A DNA stretch of 17,422 nt from JBARCX01 sp049794535. Lineage in GTDB: Bacteria > Pseudomonadota > Gammaproteobacteria > Xanthomonadales > Rhodanobacteraceae. The notes under the pieces are model-generated. The model worked only from the letters and a program-made list of their open reading frames with translations, was not told where the DNA came from and made no database searches. A program made the translations under genes and the position numbers. Location: positions 1-17,422 of the forward strand of contig JBARCX010000289.1 of assembly GCA_049794535.1 (NCBI GenBank), given 5' to 3'. Shown here piece after piece: positions 16,501 through 17,422 of this stretch. The stretch's first letter is position 1; every line of letters starts with the position of its first letter.

Positions 16501-17101
16501 ATTCACCCCACGCCGACGCATCCGCCGTGCGGTCGGAATCCTGCGTGGTATAGCGCCCTGCCGTGTCGAGGAATACGGCCTCGTCGGTGAACCACCAGTC
16601 ACAATTGCGCGTGCCACCAATACCGCGCAGTGCTTCCTTGCCGAAGCGATCGGACAGTGGAAAATTGAGGCCCGAGTTCTGCAACAGCGTGCTCTTGCCC
16701 GAGCCCGGCGGTCCGATCACCACGTACCACGGCAACGTATACAAATTGCCGCCGCCGCGACGGCTCTTGCGCAAAGTATCGATCGCCTCCTGGAAGCGGC
16801 CCTGCAACTGCGTGCGCTCGGTAGCACTACGCTCATCACGATCACTGCCCGTAGGCTTGGCATCCTGCCCGGCCATATCGCCAGACATCTGCTTGGCCTT
16901 GTTGCGTGCGCGCAGCTGCTGGATCTGCAACCACACCGCCCACACCACCACGATCAACATGATCAGCACCAACCGGCTGACCGCACTGGCCAGTGGCTGC
17001 GAATCGCCGATGCCAAGATAGGGGCCGCCAAACCAGATCAGCACGGCCAACAACGCAAGGCCTATGAGGGTGATGAACCAGCCGGATTTGAACAACGTCA
17101 T
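13577..17101 (-). CDS. tssM: TssM (IcmF): T6SS inner-membrane core complex protein
   Basis: This 1,174-residue protein is the large TssM subunit that, with TssL and TssJ, forms the trans-envelope complex anchoring the T6SS baseplate. Two N-terminal membrane helices (residues 8-25 and 42-60) precede a cytoplasmic GTPase-like domain. That domain has Walker A GPPGSGKST at 130-138, VFLDTAGRY (176-184) as the DxxG/Walker B region, and LTKCDL (262-267) matching the NKxD-type G4 motif. A third membrane helix lies at about 444-464 (ATYIGVLLVTALLLAGF). The long periplasmic part ends in the usual TssM beta-rich C-terminus (KLVITVDGQKYEYQPG, YQGDWAFFHALEAA, FNFGGHIAKVTI). The length is normal for the family and no frame damage is seen. 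The ATG at 17101 has GAGGGG 7 nt upstream. It is the first gene of the visible T6SS run; the other tss genes must lie outside the window. Confidence 0.97.
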   Translation of the reverse strand: MTLFKSGWFITLIGLALLAVLIWFGGPYLGIGDSQPLASAVSRLVLIMLIVVVWAVWLQIQQLRARNKAKQMSGDMAGQDAKPTGSDRDERSATERTQLQGRFQEAIDTLRKSRRGGGNLYTLPWYVVIGPPGSGKSTLLQNSGLNFPLSDRFGKEALRGIGGTRNCDWWFTDEAVFLDTAGRYTTQDSDRTADASAWGEFLTLLRKYRKRRPINGVLIAMSMSDLLVLDDAGRLEHIQAIRRRLDELVSQLRIGAPVYLVLTKCDLIAGFSEFFDDLSPELRSQVWGVSFPVDKTMDGSAAKQFVDEFNLLLDRLNTRILDRLHTERDRNRRAAILSFPQQLGAMRETARQFVEGVFTGHQYGTTPLLRGVYLTSGTQEGTPIDRMMGAVARTFGLDPSRVHTPGAQTRTFFVERLLKDVLFRESGFAGTNPKLERQKILLQAATYIGVLLVTALLLAGFVSSYGRNSSYLGQVQDALKNTPAASDLAGVTTQKEYFAKVLERLESLSAVQDVAQQYQGHVPMLMRFGLYQGHAVGDEVHDAYIRELNGILLPGVASQFRTGLTNNASDPQALYYYLKGYLMLGEPQHQNADELVALTNIEWRKIFPNDPVLQAALAKHFHALVAEPGQLRALTLDSALVEQARSTLRTADLSTLIYGSLKLNVDSTDHPPLRLDKELGLLGNVFQRKSGTSLSEPLPALFTQPVFADEANKGIEQAVKQFAQDDWVFGANKIDTVAQAQLTQQVLALYEQDYIKAWDALLNDLQLQPIANIQDASAIAAKLSGPSSPLKALLKLVRDNTNDLLRAPPGSAGDQAADKALANVEKAAEKKATQNALTRALAGSNGAPAADPGEKPGAVISEHFDTLNKLSEGAPGSAPIDHTVSVLDQLSKTLLTMTDFSGSAGQPNPQLLMAQQETTQLPAPMSGMVAALTGKSQALVASGTKGALDDQYQQAVAKDCADYTRGRYPFVAGSRSDIPVQNFAELFGYGGRFDAFYKQSLDKLVDASGRNWVWKTGPGAVSGSPGMLAQMQQADTIKQMYFRNNGNAPEVDFTLLAPTLDAGIGKLVITVDGQKYEYQPGGAASSAMKWPGPQPGHVSISAYDTAGTLLSTFDYQGDWAFFHALEAANLQKQSDLRYVASFNFGGHIAKVTIQADNLKNPFLSSAVQRFRCGG

Positions 17102-17108
17102 ATGCGCA

Positions 17109-17114
17109 CCCCTC
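17109..17114 (-). promoter_or_regulatory. tssM ribosome binding site
   Basis: GAGGGG on the minus strand is 7 nt from the tssM ATG. It supports the start at 17101, which also gives the full first membrane helix. Confidence 0.75.
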
Positions 17115-17422
17115 GCAAGGTTTTTGCGCTAATGCGCGCACTTTTCAGACATGTAGCTACTACCGATAGAGCTAAAACGGAGCGCACTCGCCAGCGCACA
17201 GCGCTGGTACGTAGTGCGCGCAGGACGCGCGCTGCTTTACCCGGGGCCCCCTTTGGCGCGGCGAGTGGGTGGAGGAAAGCTCGAAGAGTGGCCGGCAGGA
17301 CGCCGGCCAGTTTTTCGCCAGCACAGGAAGTGCTGTCGAAAAACCCCGGAACCCACTCGCGCACCTGTAGGGCAGGTTGCCCGGAAGGCGCGCCATCGGG
17401 GGTGCCCTTCTCTTTGGTTACT
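17115..17422. repeat. GC-rich multi-hairpin intergenic element upstream of tssM
   Basis: Between tssM and the window edge I see no credible gene, but there is dense secondary structure. CCAGCGC-aca-GCGCTGG (17191-17207) is enclosed by GCGCACT/AGTGCGC (17182-17188, 17213-17219). GCGCGC-aggac-GCGCGC spans 17216-17232 and TGGCCGGC-aggac-GCCGGCCA spans 17289-17309. TTTTTCG-c-CAGCAC-aggaa-GTGCTG-t-CGAAAAA spans 17311-17343, and ACCTG-taggg-CAGGT spans 17363-17377. GCGAGTGGGT (17261-17270) pairs with ACCCACTCGC (17351-17360), enclosing two of the hairpins. From memory this resembles a dispersed repeat of Xanthomonadales genomes whose spurious frames are often annotated as hypothetical proteins. No promoter for tssM could be picked out with confidence. 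Confidence 0.7.

Noticed and set aside
17098..17396. Two overlapping minus-strand frames of 74 and 88 codons upstream of tssM
   Set aside because: They run through the multi-hairpin repeat, and their Arg/Pro/Ser/Cys-rich translation follows the stems. Such frames are familiar over-predictions in repeats of this kind.

Overview
The window carries two secretion-related gene blocks, all read from the minus strand. The first is the regulatory end of a type VI secretion system (T6SS) locus. The second is a two-partner (type Vb) secretion pair. High GC, tightly packed genes and the intergenic repeats (a CCCCTCTCCC/GGGAGAGGGG palindrome, and a GC-rich multi-hairpin block upstream of tssM) suggest a gammaproteobacterium of the Xanthomonadales/Lysobacterales, perhaps Rhodanobacteraceae such as Dyella, Luteibacter or Rhodanobacter. 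This is an inference from remembered repeat style and protein character, not from a marker gene.

Layout in transcription order, from high to low coordinates. 17102-17422 is non-coding and holds a block of strong hairpins. 13577-17101 is tssM (IcmF), the inner-membrane NTPase-like protein of the T6SS membrane complex. 11906-13573 is tagF, whose C-terminal half looks like a degenerate PP2C phosphatase. 11190-11909 is an intact PP2C phosphatase (pppA). 7376-11173 is a transmembrane Ser/Thr kinase (ppkA) whose periplasmic end is an FGE/SUMF1-like domain of the kind found in the activator TagR. 7020-7379 is a small SHOCT-like single-pass membrane protein. The five genes are separated by 3 nt, a 4-nt ATGA overlap, 16 nt and a second ATGA overlap, so they are almost certainly one operon. 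6573-7019 is intergenic with REP-like palindromes. 4476-6572 is tpsB (FhaC/ShlB-type transporter). 1-4463 is the 5' part of tpsA, a large filamentous-haemagglutinin-like exoprotein that runs off the window.

How the genes work together: TssM is the structural element. PpkA (kinase), PppA (phosphatase) and TagF (repressor) form the threonine-phosphorylation and TagF post-translational switch known from Pseudomonas aeruginosa and Agrobacterium. Here the parts appear rearranged: the TagR-like activator is built into PpkA, TagF has its own phosphatase-like domain, and PpkA has three repeated Thr-containing motifs before the kinase domain that could dock an FHA protein. No FHA protein lies in the window. 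The TpsB/TpsA pair exports a repetitive beta-helical adhesin-like protein. Its C-terminus, which would tell adhesin from contact-dependent toxin, is not visible.

The gene set itself is of known type. The points most worth checking are the domain rearrangements in PpkA and TagF, an internal duplication at the N-terminus of TpsB, a 219-bp coding tandem repeat in tpsA, the small SHOCT-like protein coupled to ppkA, and the AGGA-loop hairpin cluster upstream of tssM.
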